A DNA stretch of 51,438 nt from Saprospiraceae bacterium (GTDB lineage: Bacteria > Bacteroidota > Bacteroidia > Chitinophagales > Saprospiraceae), in assembly GCA_027008645.1 (NCBI GenBank), contig JALVEE010000004.1:1-51438 (forward strand), in the 5' to 3' direction. Under the pieces are notes generated by a model. That model worked only from the letters and a program-made list of their open reading frames with translations, was not told where the DNA came from and made no database searches. Below are positions 41,839 to 50,296 of this stretch, in pieces. The position numbers and the translations under genes are program-made. Numbering within the stretch: the stretch's first letter is position 1; every line of letters begins with the position of its first letter.

Positions 41839-43236
41839 ATGATTGACTGTTTTGCGTATTGCACTAAGAAAATTCTTCACGTTGTGATTAAAAGAATCTA
41901 TATTTTATATCTATTTATATTGAGTTTATCTCAATCAATTTATTCTCAGACGATACAAGTGAGAGGGATTATAAGTTCCGAGAAAGGACAGGTAATAAAT
42001 GGGGCAACAATACTGGCTAATGATAAAATAGTTGCAATATCCGATTTCAATGGATATTTTTCGTTTCAAACCGGTTACCAAGATACAATACTATTAAATA
42101 TACGGCATATTGGATACGCTGCTTTTGATTATACAGTAATTCCACAAAAGGGAAAGAGTTTTTACAATTTAAAAATCACATTAAAAGATGTAACTGTTGA
42201 GTTAAGTGAAATAATGATAGAAAGTAAAGCTGTTTATGTTTTTGACAAAAAGGATTGGATTATTTTAGATTATCTCGTATATGATAGCACCATAGTTGTT
42301 TTGTCGAAAGAGTTTAAAGATATATTTTTATATACATTTGAGTATTCAGGCAAATTGATTTCAAAAGAAAAACTGTCTTATCCTTATAAATCGTTGTATA
42401 TTTCTTGTTTGGGAGGATTGCATTTAATTGGTAAGGAACAATGCCAAGAATTTGAAATAGAAGATGGCGATATTTATTTTAATGATATTTATCAAACAGA
42501 TAAATTTTACAACTTTATAAAACCTTGTTGTTTAGTATATAAAAACACTCCTGTTTTTAAAGATTTCCTGAATCATAATCAAAAAGCTGTTTATTATTAT
42601 TTTGATGATTCTAAAACAAACCAGCACAAGATATTTATAGTATTTAATGAATTGAATTCCCGTTCGGTAAACAAGGTCTATAATAGAATCATTAGCCTAT
42701 ACTACTATAGTATTTCACATCCTCAAATGTCAGATATTTCTTATGATTTTGATAAAGAAAATATAATTGAAGCAGGTGATTGGGATGGTGATTTAATGAA
42801 ATTAGCAATTTCTGATTCCTTGTTTGATATGATTAGCAATTTCATAAATATCGAATCCAAACCGGTAAATACTCACCTTGACATAATCGAGGATAAACTT
42901 TTTTTATTTGATTTTTCAAATAATAGAATACTAAATTTGGGTTTAGATGGAAAAATTATCTCCAATGTTAAAATCAATAATAATAAATGCAAAAGACAAA
43001 ATATAGTTAAGGATGTAAGCAATGATAAAGTATATTTAGTCTGCAACGAGCAAAGTATTTTTAAACTTAACTATCAGACCGGGGAAACCGATTTAGTATT
43101 TTCCATACCGGAAGAGTATTTATTTCCAAAGAGGATTAAGATAAATAGCGGCGATCTGTTTTTTATTAATTACGACTACGCCAAGTACTCTTATAATCAA
43201 TTGGTAAAAACAAAACTAATAAAAACGGAACATTAA
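41839..43236 (+). CDS. Exported protein with carboxypeptidase-regulatory-like domain
   Basis: A 465-aa protein with a hydrophobic signal (IYILYLFILSLSQSIYSQ) after a long N-region; a GTG at 41884 would give a more usual signal length. Next comes a carboxypeptidase-D regulatory-like beta-sandwich: IQVRGIISSEKGQVINGATI, then ISDFNGYFSFQTGY, then LLNIRHIGYAAFDY. The remaining 330 residues are beta-rich with short repeated strands (LFLFDFSNNRILNLGLDG, KVYLVCNEQSIFKLNYQTGE), possibly a propeller. There is no TonB-dependent barrel, so it is not a receptor. The function is unknown. The first bases of a dispersed 26-nt repeat fall in its stop codon. Confidence 0.65.
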   Translation: MIDCFAYCTKKILHVVIKRIYILYLFILSLSQSIYSQTIQVRGIISSEKGQVINGATILANDKIVAISDFNGYFSFQTGYQDTILLNIRHIGYAAFDYTVIPQKGKSFYNLKITLKDVTVELSEIMIESKAVYVFDKKDWIILDYLVYDSTIVVLSKEFKDIFLYTFEYSGKLISKEKLSYPYKSLYISCLGGLHLIGKEQCQEFEIEDGDIYFNDIYQTDKFYNFIKPCCLVYKNTPVFKDFLNHNQKAVYYYFDDSKTNQHKIFIVFNELNSRSVNKVYNRIISLYYYSISHPQMSDISYDFDKENIIEAGDWDGDLMKLAISDSLFDMISNFINIESKPVNTHLDIIEDKLFLFDFSNNRILNLGLDGKIISNVKINNNKCKRQNIVKDVSNDKVYLVCNEQSIFKLNYQTGETDLVFSIPEEYLFPKRIKINSGDLFFINYDYAKYSYNQLVKTKLIKTEH

Positions 43237-43260
43237 TTTAAAGAAAATGCACCTATTTCA
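43235..43260 (+). repeat. 26-nt dispersed repeat at a stop codon
   Basis: Matches 19774-19799 at 25 of 26 positions, and starts with the AA of the TAA stop of the preceding gene. Confidence 0.65.
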
Positions 43261-43322
43261 AATCCTCGGTTTTTGCCGTGAAATTGTCCAATCCTGACCA
43301 AGAGAAGGTATAATTTTCAGCA

Positions 43323-43370
43323 TAACCCGTATTATTCATTTAGCTCTCAACGAAAAAATGAAATGCAACT
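43323..43370. repeat. Composite of two repeat families
   Basis: TAACCCGTATTATTCAT (43323-43339) is the exact reverse complement of 26363-26379. It is followed 11 nt later by CGAAAAAATGAAATGCAAC (43351-43369), a member of the GCGAAAAAATGAAATGCACC family. Confidence 0.6.
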
Positions 43371-43411
43371 AAAGAATAGGTACTTGGTATGAAATAGAAA
43401 ACTTGACTGCT

Positions 43412-43984
43412 CTAAGGTAGTTCGTGATACCTTTTAATAATCCTCCAATTTTTTATAAAGAATAAAACCCCGGATTTTATAGTGAAATACAGGGTAATTG
43501 TAAGAGCGAGATATAGTATATACTGATAATTATCAGAGAAATACTCTTTAAAATGCTTGCTGGTTATTAGCAAAAGATAAGCGATTCCAAGTGTGACCAT
43601 TTGCATTGCCGTCTTTATTTTTCCGCTTTTAGCAGCAGCAACAACTATTTTTTTGCTAAGGAAAATAAATCTGTAAATAGTAACTAATATCTCTCTAATA
43701 AAGATAGGGATAATCCACCAAATAGATAATACATCCAAATATACAAAAACGGAAAATGTAATTAAAACCAGTGCTTTGTCTGCAATTGGATCCAATATTT
43801 TACCCAAATTTGTAACTTTATTGTATTTCCTAGCATACCAACCATCAAGGAAGTCTGTCAAAATAGCTATAAATATCGCTATACCGGCTATGATTCTAAC
43901 CCACAGGCTACCATTTATTAAAAAAAATGGAGCAACGATTGATATAACAATTCGCAATGAAGTTAAAAAATTAGGTATATTCAT
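43412..43984 (-). CDS. pgsA: CDP-diacylglycerol--glycerol-3-phosphate 3-phosphatidyltransferase
   Basis: Inner-membrane enzyme making phosphatidylglycerol phosphate, the first committed step to acidic phospholipids (190 aa). The CDP-alcohol phosphotransferase motif D-G-x2-A-R-x8-G-x3-D-x3-D is complete in DGWYARKYNKVTNLGKILDP plus IAD. The N-terminus MNIPNFLTSLRIV is the usual one for PgsA, which fixes the start at 43984. There are four to six membrane segments. The gene stands alone, opposite to its neighbours. A TAAATTTG box ends 4 nt before the ATG. Confidence 0.92.
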   Translation of the reverse strand: MNIPNFLTSLRIVISIVAPFFLINGSLWVRIIAGIAIFIAILTDFLDGWYARKYNKVTNLGKILDPIADKALVLITFSVFVYLDVLSIWWIIPIFIREILVTIYRFIFLSKKIVVAAAKSGKIKTAMQMVTLGIAYLLLITSKHFKEYFSDNYQYILYLALTITLYFTIKSGVLFFIKNWRIIKRYHELP

Positions 43985-43988
43985 GCTA

Positions 43989-43996
43989 CAAATTTA
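43989..43996 (-). promoter_or_regulatory. Predicted -7 box of pgsA
   Basis: TAAATTTG on the minus strand matches TAnnTTTG exactly and leaves 4 nt before the pgsA ATG, whose position is fixed by the conserved N-terminus. The transcript would be leaderless. Confidence 0.5.
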
Positions 43997-44264
43997 AAAT
44001 TAAATTTTCATTATAAGTTACAAAAACACAAATATTAACATAGAAAGCCGATAGAATTCATATTTTCACTATCTAATAAACGTTTATTTTTTTTAATAGT
44101 TCAAATTTTTGATTTCTCACTCCTAAAACCTATAATTAATGTAAGATATTCCACAATATTATAAAAAATAATCACCAAATCAATAAGCTGATATTATAAA
44201 TAATGGTTAAAATCATGATTTTGTTTTGGAATTTACCAAAAATTGCATAATTTAACCTCCGTAA

Positions 44265-45281
44265 ATGGAAAATTATCATTATAAACTTGCGGAGAAATTA
44301 AAACTGTATCTTGGAAATCATAAGGATACTGTAAGTAAATTATCTCAAATCCTGCATTTGAGCCATTCGTCTGTTTATAAAAAACTAAGTGGAGATAGCG
44401 GCTATTCCATCGATGAATTGGCGATTATCATGAAAGAGTTTGATATTAGTTTTGATGAAATGGTTTTTGAGAAAAGAAAAAAAATAGGGTTTCAATTCCC
44501 TTTTAAAAGCAGAAAGATAAATACTTTTCATGACTATATCATTCCTTTGAAGATGTTTATGGCAGTAGCGGCTCCAATACCGGATTTGAAGATACAATAT
44601 GCAACAAACGAGTTACCTTTTTTCTTTTATTTTTTAGATAAAGACCTTACATATTTCAAATTTTTTATCTATGCTGTCACTGTGTGGGATATGGATAATT
44701 ACAGGGACAAAAAATTTGATTTGAATGATTTTAGTGAGTGGTATATTATCAAAGATGATATAGATTTTATCATGGATAAGTATTATTCAATCCCAAATGT
44801 TGAGCTGTGGAATGAGGGAGTACTTACCAATACATTGAATCAAATAAAATATTTCCTTTCATCCGGAGCTTTTAAAGACCCAAATGATGCGTTGATGCTA
44901 TGTGATAAACTTTTGATGATGATAAATCATGTATATAAAATGGCAAAAACCGGAAAAAAAATCAAATTAAACCAAGACCCTGAGCTTATAGATACAAAAT
45001 TTGAAATGTATCACAATGAAATATCACATACCAATAATATATTGTTGATAGAGTCAGATACATTAAAACAAATATACTTTGCATATGATAATCCCAATTA
45101 TATCGTGACTGATAATGATGAATTAATTGATTATACAAGGGATTGGTTTAGAAAAATACGTAAAAGTGCATTGCCTATTTCATTGCACGCCGAAAAAAAT
45201 CGAAGGGCTTTTTTCAATATTATCAGAAAACAAATTGAGGTTACTCGAGGTGAAATTGAACATATTATTTCCAAATTTTAA
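44265..45281 (+). CDS. Helix-turn-helix regulator of unknown target
   Basis: A 338-aa protein. Residues 8-65 form an HTH of the Xre/BetR-like kind (KLAEKLKLYLGNHKDTVSKL, then SQILHLSHSSVYKKLSGDSG, then YSIDELAIIMKEFDISFDEM). The remaining 270 residues are alpha-helical, rich in aromatic and charged residues, with no known domain visible. Proteins of this layout occur in several copies in some Saprospiria-like genomes (from memory), and their ligands are unknown. Five bp separate it from the propeller gene that follows, so the two are probably one operon. I infer a sensor-regulator role only. Confidence 0.7.
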   Translation: MENYHYKLAEKLKLYLGNHKDTVSKLSQILHLSHSSVYKKLSGDSGYSIDELAIIMKEFDISFDEMVFEKRKKIGFQFPFKSRKINTFHDYIIPLKMFMAVAAPIPDLKIQYATNELPFFFYFLDKDLTYFKFFIYAVTVWDMDNYRDKKFDLNDFSEWYIIKDDIDFIMDKYYSIPNVELWNEGVLTNTLNQIKYFLSSGAFKDPNDALMLCDKLLMMINHVYKMAKTGKKIKLNQDPELIDTKFEMYHNEISHTNNILLIESDTLKQIYFAYDNPNYIVTDNDELIDYTRDWFRKIRKSALPISLHAEKNRRAFFNIIRKQIEVTRGEIEHIISKF

Positions 45282-45286
45282 ATAAA

Positions 45287-46741
45287 ATGATATTTAGGGT
45301 TTTAGTAATCTTGATACTGTTTGTAAATGCTTTAAAATCGCAAAATTTTTCTCAAAAGATTTTTCCCGGTGACCCAAAACAAGGAGCATATTTTGGTCGT
45401 TTTGTTGCACAAAATGATGACTATATGGTCATTAGTGCTTATAAAGATTTCGGAAAAGCTAGTTCTTCCGGTTCTCTATATTTCTTTCAAAACAAAAACG
45501 GACAATATACCCAAACTCAAAAGATTTTCCCCGAAGATGGAACAGTAGAACAGTTTTTTGGTTATTCAATCGGTATAAATAACGATTGGATAATAACCGG
45601 TGCTCACCACGATAGCAGTAAAGGAGCAAGTAGTGGAGCGGCATATATTCTGAAAAATGTAAATACAAATGAGTGGCGTATTAGCCAAAAATTAGTTCCT
45701 GATGACCTCTCTGAAGCTGATGAATTTGGTAAAAAAGTTGATTTATACGGACAATTTGCGGTTTCTTCTAGCTATCTTGATGATGATTTTGGAATTAATA
45801 GCGGCTCTGTTTATATTTTTAAATTAGATAGTAGCGGATATTGGCATAAATTTTCTAAAATATATGCATCTACACCAGCAAAATATTCACAATTTGGTTT
45901 GTCTGTAGATTTATTCAAAGATAAATTGATAGCCGGAGCACCTTTTGAAGGCGATAAGGAATTTGGCTCAGCTTATATTTTTGAATTTATCAATAATAAA
46001 TGGATAGAGACAGCCAAATTGATGCCTGAGGGTTTGAATGAGTTTGATCAATTTGGAATTACTGTCAAAATCAATGAGGATTTTGCATTTGTTTCAAGTA
46101 TAAAAGACGACGATTTAGGTGAAAATAGCGGAGCTGTATATGTATTCAAAAAGAGACAAACAGGATGGAAATATTCTCAAAAGCTTAAAGCACCGGATGG
46201 AGCAAAAGGAGATGGCTTTGGTATAGATATTGAACTTTCGGACTCTATAGCTATCATTGGTTCTTATTTCGATGATGATAAGGGACAAAATAGCGGCTCT
46301 ATTTATTTTTTTCAATTAAAGAATAACAAATGGAGTTTTCAAAAAAAAATAACAGCTGATGATGGAGAAGAAAGCGACGCATTTGGTTCCAGCATTTCTT
46401 TGAAAGGAGATAATCTATTGGTAGGTGCGTATTCAGATAGTGACGAAGGATTTTTAGCCGGTTCTGCATATGTATTCTCACTAAAAAAAACATTGAATAC
46501 AAAAATAATAACCGGAAGAACAAGAGTTTTTCCAAGTATAGTATATAATCTACTAACTATAGAAAGCAATTACAGTAAGTACCAAATAAAGATTTACGAT
46601 ATTAAGGGAAGAATTTATAAAAATATATTTTCAAACAAAAACAATATCATTTTTTCGGTAGAAGAGCTGCCAAAAGGTCTTTATTTTATCTCGTTAGAAT
46701 CAAAAAAACACCATGAAACCTTTAAAATAGTAAAATTTTAA
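45287..46741 (+). CDS. Secreted seven-repeat FG-GAP-like propeller protein with T9SS sorting domain
   Basis: A 484-aa protein. The N-terminus MIFRVLVILILFVNALKSQ is a signal peptide. Seven repeats of about 55 residues then follow, each with an FG strand and a loop of the form DDxGxxSGSVYIF (for example DDDFGINSGSVYIF, DDDLGENSGAVYVF and DDDKGQNSGSIYFF). Seven repeats are what a seven-bladed beta-propeller needs, and the acidic loops resemble FG-GAP calcium sites. A type IX sorting domain closes the protein (KIYDIKGRIYKNI...GLYFISLESKKHHETFKIV). It is probably exposed on the surface or released. It is coupled to the HTH gene upstream. The ligand is unknown. Confidence 0.82.
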   Translation: MIFRVLVILILFVNALKSQNFSQKIFPGDPKQGAYFGRFVAQNDDYMVISAYKDFGKASSSGSLYFFQNKNGQYTQTQKIFPEDGTVEQFFGYSIGINNDWIITGAHHDSSKGASSGAAYILKNVNTNEWRISQKLVPDDLSEADEFGKKVDLYGQFAVSSSYLDDDFGINSGSVYIFKLDSSGYWHKFSKIYASTPAKYSQFGLSVDLFKDKLIAGAPFEGDKEFGSAYIFEFINNKWIETAKLMPEGLNEFDQFGITVKINEDFAFVSSIKDDDLGENSGAVYVFKKRQTGWKYSQKLKAPDGAKGDGFGIDIELSDSIAIIGSYFDDDKGQNSGSIYFFQLKNNKWSFQKKITADDGEESDAFGSSISLKGDNLLVGAYSDSDEGFLAGSAYVFSLKKTLNTKIITGRTRVFPSIVYNLLTIESNYSKYQIKIYDIKGRIYKNIFSNKNNIIFSVEELPKGLYFISLESKKHHETFKIVKF

Positions 46742-46920
46742 GGAAAGGGCGGGCTGGGGAGTGTGGTCGAGCTAGGAGCTTTGGTTGTCTAGCAGGATGG
46801 TTCAGGGGTATGTGAGAGTAGTTGAGCCAAGAGGTCGGAGACACTTTGGCTCAGGATAGGAGTGTCTTTTTCTGGACGGTGTTGCCTACTTTGAGTTGAT
46901 GCCATTGTAGGATTAACGGG
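46742..46920. other. GC-rich, G-skewed island with competing hairpins; possible ncRNA
   Basis: About 52 percent G+C by my count over 46741-46920 (about 60 percent in the first 60 bases), against an AT-rich background, with far more G than C on the plus strand. TGAGCCAA (46823-46830) pairs with TTGGCTCA (46846-46853). GACACT (46840-46845) can instead pair with AGTGTC (46861-46866), which runs into TTTTT: a terminator-like stem excluding the first one. A 38-codon minus-strand ORF (46905 down to 46789) has no known relatives that I can name. No known RNA family was recognised. Confidence 0.45.
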
Positions 46921-46973
46921 TATAATATTTTTGCAATATCCAAAATTATTCCAACCAAATGCAATAGTTTTTC

Positions 46974-48389
46974 TCAGTATTTTACTACAAAATTCAATAT
47001 ACCCCCACCGGAATAATTGGTAGTTGGTTCAGCACAATAACTTAATGGGCTATTTCCATAAAGAAAAATTGATGTTGCAATCACAGGTTTAGGAAAAATT
47101 ATTCTATCAATAGAAGTAAATACATTAACCAAATCCTCTTGTTTCAATTCCATTATTGACAAATTGTATCTCGAATCTCCTTGCCATCCTTTCTCAATCA
47201 AGTGATTCAATACAATTTCCATACCTTTAAATTTATTGGAATTATAATCAATATTATTTATTGTCATAAGATTGACTTCTCCAATATCTTCATAGTCATT
47301 TTTTTCCAGTTTATATTTTATATCGAGGTTTCTATTAACAAATTCAACCTTTCTAAATCCTGCAAGGCTATATTCATCAACTATTTTAACCGGAATACCG
47401 GCATTATTTGGAATAGAGATAAAATAAAGCAATGAATAATTTTCTTCAAATAATATTGAGCCCTTTTGATCACTATCAATAATTATAGGTGTCATTAATT
47501 TGATTTTTTCCAATACATTATTTATGCTGTCTTTGGGGAGGCAATCTCTTTTGCAAATTTCGTTGCAGTTTGAAAAATCTCCAAATTGAAATGATGACGG
47601 TTCATAAGTCGTTTTATAAGCATCGAAAATATCTCTTTTTTTAATAAATACAAACTTATTATCCATACTATATGATACTCCTGATTGAATAATATGAGCT
47701 TCTAAATCAGTCCACACTTTTTCAACTTGATTAATAATATTGCCTATCTGAATATTTTTTTCATTTTGTTTAGTCAATTTATTGTATAAAATATAATCCT
47801 CACTATATTTTATAACAAGACTAAAATATTTAGGAATTTTATGCTGGGAAAACACCGCTTGATACCCTGAAAAGTGATAAGCGTAAAAAGCTTTAAAATT
47901 GTTTTCATCTTGTAAATCAACCGGTGTTTTTGCCAAAACCATTGGTGCGTACTTCTGTGTTTCCCAATTAAAATCATAGAAAATATCAGGAATTTTAATC
48001 GCCACCAGAGGATCTTCTACCAATACTTTTCCGATAAATTCAGAACCATACAGATCCTTTATTTCTTTATCTGCCGCTTCCTCAACAACAGTTTCCAAAG
48101 TTTTATTTCCTACCGCTTTTTCATCTTTATGAATAGCAAATAATATTTCATTAAAATATTTACCGGAATTTTTGCGTGAAACCCTATTGATATAATCTCT
48201 GAATTCAACATCTTCCAAAGCATTAGCTACAGCTTTTGCAAACGCCAGTCTCAATTGGGTTTTTTCTTTTATTTCTTCCGGAACATCTGAAGTAAGATCT
48301 GAAATTGATTTGGATTGAAAGGGAATAGGATCTTTATGACACGAAATCAATGTTAGAATAAGTAATAAATATAAATATTTCATTTTCAT
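46974..48389 (-). CDS. Hypothetical lipoprotein
   Basis: A 471-aa protein not recognised. The N-terminus MKMKYLYLLLILTLISCHKD is a lipoprotein signal with Cys17 (ISC). A second ATG two codons in is equally usable. The sequence is mixed alpha/beta. One segment has a cysteine cluster (FSNCNEICKRDCLPKD) that could form disulfides or bind metal. A late region (EVNLMTINNIDYNSNKFKGM) is beta-rich. It is the last gene of a four-gene minus-strand group, 80 bp after the Kazal protein gene, and convergent with the propeller gene. The function is unknown. Confidence 0.65.
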   Translation of the reverse strand: MKMKYLYLLLILTLISCHKDPIPFQSKSISDLTSDVPEEIKEKTQLRLAFAKAVANALEDVEFRDYINRVSRKNSGKYFNEILFAIHKDEKAVGNKTLETVVEEAADKEIKDLYGSEFIGKVLVEDPLVAIKIPDIFYDFNWETQKYAPMVLAKTPVDLQDENNFKAFYAYHFSGYQAVFSQHKIPKYFSLVIKYSEDYILYNKLTKQNEKNIQIGNIINQVEKVWTDLEAHIIQSGVSYSMDNKFVFIKKRDIFDAYKTTYEPSSFQFGDFSNCNEICKRDCLPKDSINNVLEKIKLMTPIIIDSDQKGSILFEENYSLLYFISIPNNAGIPVKIVDEYSLAGFRKVEFVNRNLDIKYKLEKNDYEDIGEVNLMTINNIDYNSNKFKGMEIVLNHLIEKGWQGDSRYNLSIMELKQEDLVNVFTSIDRIIFPKPVIATSIFLYGNSPLSYCAEPTTNYSGGGILNFVVKY

Positions 48390-48469
48390 TTCATTTATAA
48401 AGATTAAATACAGTATAAAAATTATTAAAATTATTCTTAATTATATCTTACCATTTTCTGCGCAGAGCA

Positions 48470-49600
48470 CTAGTCAACAATAATTTTTTTAGTGATTGTT
48501 GTTTTTTCTGTATTAACTGTAATAAAATATATTCCGGAAGGTATTTTATCCGCTACTTTCACGGTATTATTATTGTATTTTCCATTGAATAACTCTTTGC
48601 CAAAGGTATTTTTAATGCTTATATTTTTGATTTTATTATCCGAATAAATAAAAAAGTCTGAATAAATTGGATTGGGGTAAATGGTAATTTTGGCAGGTTT
48701 TGTCAAATCTTTATTTGAACTTACATCACAAATATCGATTGAGCCACCGTAATTGTCACTATCTGCTATTATATAATAAGTACCAGAAGGTAAATTATCA
48801 ATTTGAAGTTCGGAATTATTGCTAATTTCAATACAATCCAAATCACCACCATCAATATCTATTAAAAATAGTCTTATGTCCGAATCAGAAGCGTCAAATT
48901 CTATTAAAAGTGAATCCCCGGAATGCTCATATTCCAAATACAATTCATCCCCGTCAAAATCACTATTTGAGCAATCATAAGTGACAAAAGTATTGTCTAT
49001 ATCAAGGTCAAAATGCCCGCATTTGAATTTAACACTATTCTCTTCTACATAATCTCCACAAGTAAAATGATAATACAAACCATGTTCTTCTTCAAAATAA
49101 GCTTCACATTCATTATCATAGGTTTTGCCGTTGCAAGCACATACTTCTTCACCTGACCAAGGGCAAAAACCGCTAATGGAAGGAACAAAACTAGCATCAC
49201 AGTCATCGTCTTCCGGTGGATCAACAGATATATAATCAAGATTCACTTCTTCATCTAGTGAACTTTCGAAAGCAACATCACATATAATAGTTACATCATA
49301 TTGCCCTTCAAGCAAAGGCATTATACTGATATTTTCAGATTCATAATCATCCGCTTTATCACCATCTTCATCATAACTATAGTCCACGGTAATAGTGATC
49401 TCCATAAAATCATAATCTATGTCAAAATCTACAGAATATGAATCATCATCAGTAAGATAATTTACATTAAACTCAATTTCCACTTCATCTCCGAGTGCAA
49501 TATCGTCATCCCAGATCGATGCACCACTAATAATATCCTGCGCTGAGGTATTTAATCCTAATAGCAAAAGTGTAAAAACGGTGATAAGTGTTTTTCTCAT
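48470..49600 (-). CDS. Secreted Kazal-domain protein with T9SS sorting domain
   Basis: A 376-aa protein with signal peptide MRKTLITVFTLLLLGLNTSAQ. Residues about 22-130 are a strongly acidic beta region (many Asp/Glu/Tyr), perhaps calcium binding. A Kazal-like module follows (FCPWSGEEVCACNGKTYDNE, then CEAYFEEEHGLYYHFTCG), with the C-x-C-N-G-x-T-Y-x-N-x-C core of serine-protease inhibitors. Next is a PPC-like beta domain (LLIEFDASDSDIRLFLIDID...LPSGTYYIIADS) and a C-terminal type IX sorting domain (KITIYPNPIYSDFFIYSDNK...IPSGIYFITVN). Inhibition of a protease is possible but not shown; the module is also common in non-inhibitory proteins. It starts 13 bp after a small barrel gene in one operon. 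Confidence 0.8.
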   Translation of the reverse strand: MRKTLITVFTLLLLGLNTSAQDIISGASIWDDDIALGDEVEIEFNVNYLTDDDSYSVDFDIDYDFMEITITVDYSYDEDGDKADDYESENISIMPLLEGQYDVTIICDVAFESSLDEEVNLDYISVDPPEDDDCDASFVPSISGFCPWSGEEVCACNGKTYDNECEAYFEEEHGLYYHFTCGDYVEENSVKFKCGHFDLDIDNTFVTYDCSNSDFDGDELYLEYEHSGDSLLIEFDASDSDIRLFLIDIDGGDLDCIEISNNSELQIDNLPSGTYYIIADSDNYGGSIDICDVSSNKDLTKPAKITIYPNPIYSDFFIYSDNKIKNISIKNTFGKELFNGKYNNNTVKVADKIPSGIYFITVNTEKTTITKKIIVD

Positions 49601-49613
49601 TTGTAAATAATTG

Positions 49614-50285
49614 TTAAAAATAAAATCCTATTCCAATGCTATTTTTATATATCAATTTACCGGATTTAAAGTAATAATTTATGGATGGACTTATCCTAAA
49701 TACCATATATTCTTTAAATAAATATTCATATTGTCCGGCAATATTTAGTCCTATATCATAAAACCTATCATATCTGGGAATCATCAAAAGTCTATCTTCT
49801 TCTGATGTGCTATTATGATAAAATTTTGTATCAAAAATATAATCAATATTTTCTAAGTCAAAATACACCAAGCTGACCCCACCTCCAAAACTAATACTTT
49901 TTGATAGTGATATATTCTTATTGTACAAAACATCAAAATCTGTAGTGTACACATAATATTTATTAAAAGTTGATGGATAATATACCAAGAAATTATCAAA
50001 ATAACCAGATTCCTTGCTATAGGTTTCAAAATCCCTAATGGGGATACTTTTTAGACTATTGTCAGGAACTATTCCGCGACTCTCTCCGAAGATACTTGAC
50101 ATAGAGAGAGATAAAATCATATTGGATTTTGCTTTATAATTGATTTTAGATCCTATGCCAAAACCATGAATATTATCTACTTGATGATATCCATAATATA
50201 AATCTCCCGATAATGATAATTTTGATTGAGAATTGCCAATATATATAAAAAACATCAATATAATTATATGAGTTATCTTTTTCAT
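49614..50285 (-). CDS. Small outer-membrane beta-barrel protein, hypothetical (1)
   Basis: A 223-aa protein with signal peptide MKKITHIIILMFFIYIGNSQ and about eight alternating-hydrophobic strands (LSLSGDLYYGYHQVD, NMILSLSMSSIFGE, ISFGGGVSLVYFDL, YMVFRISPSINYYF), ending in Phe (IGIGFYF) as outer-membrane barrels usually do. No known family is identified. Its genomic partner 11 bp upstream is another small barrel, and the Kazal protein follows 13 bp later, so the three are probably coexpressed. Confidence 0.65.
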   Translation of the reverse strand: MKKITHIIILMFFIYIGNSQSKLSLSGDLYYGYHQVDNIHGFGIGSKINYKAKSNMILSLSMSSIFGESRGIVPDNSLKSIPIRDFETYSKESGYFDNFLVYYPSTFNKYYVYTTDFDVLYNKNISLSKSISFGGGVSLVYFDLENIDYIFDTKFYHNSTSEEDRLLMIPRYDRFYDIGLNIAGQYEYLFKEYMVFRISPSINYYFKSGKLIYKNSIGIGFYF

Positions 50286-50296
50286 TTTTAAAAAAT

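Noticed and set aside
46789-46905. 38-codon minus-strand ORF in the GC-rich island
   Set aside because: Short, no recognisable homology or start signal, and the island composition makes chance open frames likely. Kept only as part of the island description.
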